DNA from: Micrococcales bacterium
GTDB taxonomy: Bacteria; Actinomycetota; Actinomycetes; Actinomycetales; Dermatophilaceae
NCBI GenBank assembly: GCA_030452775.1
Contig: JAKDLQ010000039.1
Coordinates: forward strand, 1-13,452
DNA length: 13,452 bases
Reading direction: 5' to 3'
Shown one piece after another: positions 13,452-13,452 of the stretch. The first letter of the stretch is position 1. Each line of letters opens with the position of its first letter. Position numbers and translations under genes: made by a program. Below the pieces are notes generated by a model. It was not told where the DNA came from. It did no database searches and was given only the letters and a program-made list of their open reading frames with translations.

Positions 13452-13452
13452 T

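Overview
The window is a high-GC chromosomal segment (13,452 bp) with actinobacterial character: frequent GTG/TTG starts, strong G/C bias at third codon positions, GAGGAG-type ribosome binding sites, a possible leaderless GTG start, and an SseA-type sulfurtransferase next to a SufE-like protein and a Maf protein, a grouping known from Mycobacterium tuberculosis and relatives. The genus cannot be fixed from the sequence; an actinomycete of the Micrococcales type is my guess. There are no rRNA or tRNA genes, CRISPR arrays, transposases or integrases. Coding density is very high, and the longest gene-free stretch is 258 bp (11499-11756).

Layout. (1) 1-1491, minus strand: sulfurtransferase (sseA-like) then a SufE-like sulfur acceptor, 7 nt apart, ending at a hairpin near position 16-40. 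(2) 1579-4555, plus strand: an ABC half-transporter/flippase whose stop overlaps the start of a GT-B glycosyltransferase by 8 nt, probably a two-gene glycan synthesis/export unit. (3) 4571-4960, minus strand: a MerR-family regulator of LiuR type, diverging over a 55-bp intergenic region with a striking three-half-site operator from (4) 5016-7806, plus strand: an acyl-CoA dehydrogenase and an acyl-CoA carboxylase carboxyltransferase subunit, 13 nt apart, a likely acid/branched-chain acyl-CoA catabolic operon. (5) 7863-9104, plus strand: a multi-spanning PIG-V-like (GT-C fold) glycosyltransferase with a non-ATG start. (6) 9117-11498, minus strand: a DUF885 metallopeptidase-like protein then the Maf nucleotide pyrophosphatase, 9 nt apart. 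(7) 11757-13370, plus strand: a lipoprotein solute-binding protein of the peptide/nickel (SBP family 5) type, preceded by a perfect three-copy 12-bp tandem repeat and followed by a strong 11-bp hairpin.

How it fits together. The minus-strand genes maf, sseA and sufE have the same order and direction as in M. tuberculosis (Rv3282-Rv3284), where they lie between acyl-CoA carboxylase genes. Here about 7.6 kb of mostly plus-strand genes (regions 2-5) separates maf from sseA. The most informative regulatory element is the operator at 4971-4989. I did not find a convincing new multi-gene system. The remaining points of interest are the broken synteny, the regulated dehydrogenase/carboxylase pair without a biotin carboxylase partner, the repeat in front of the lipoprotein gene, and unusual starts.
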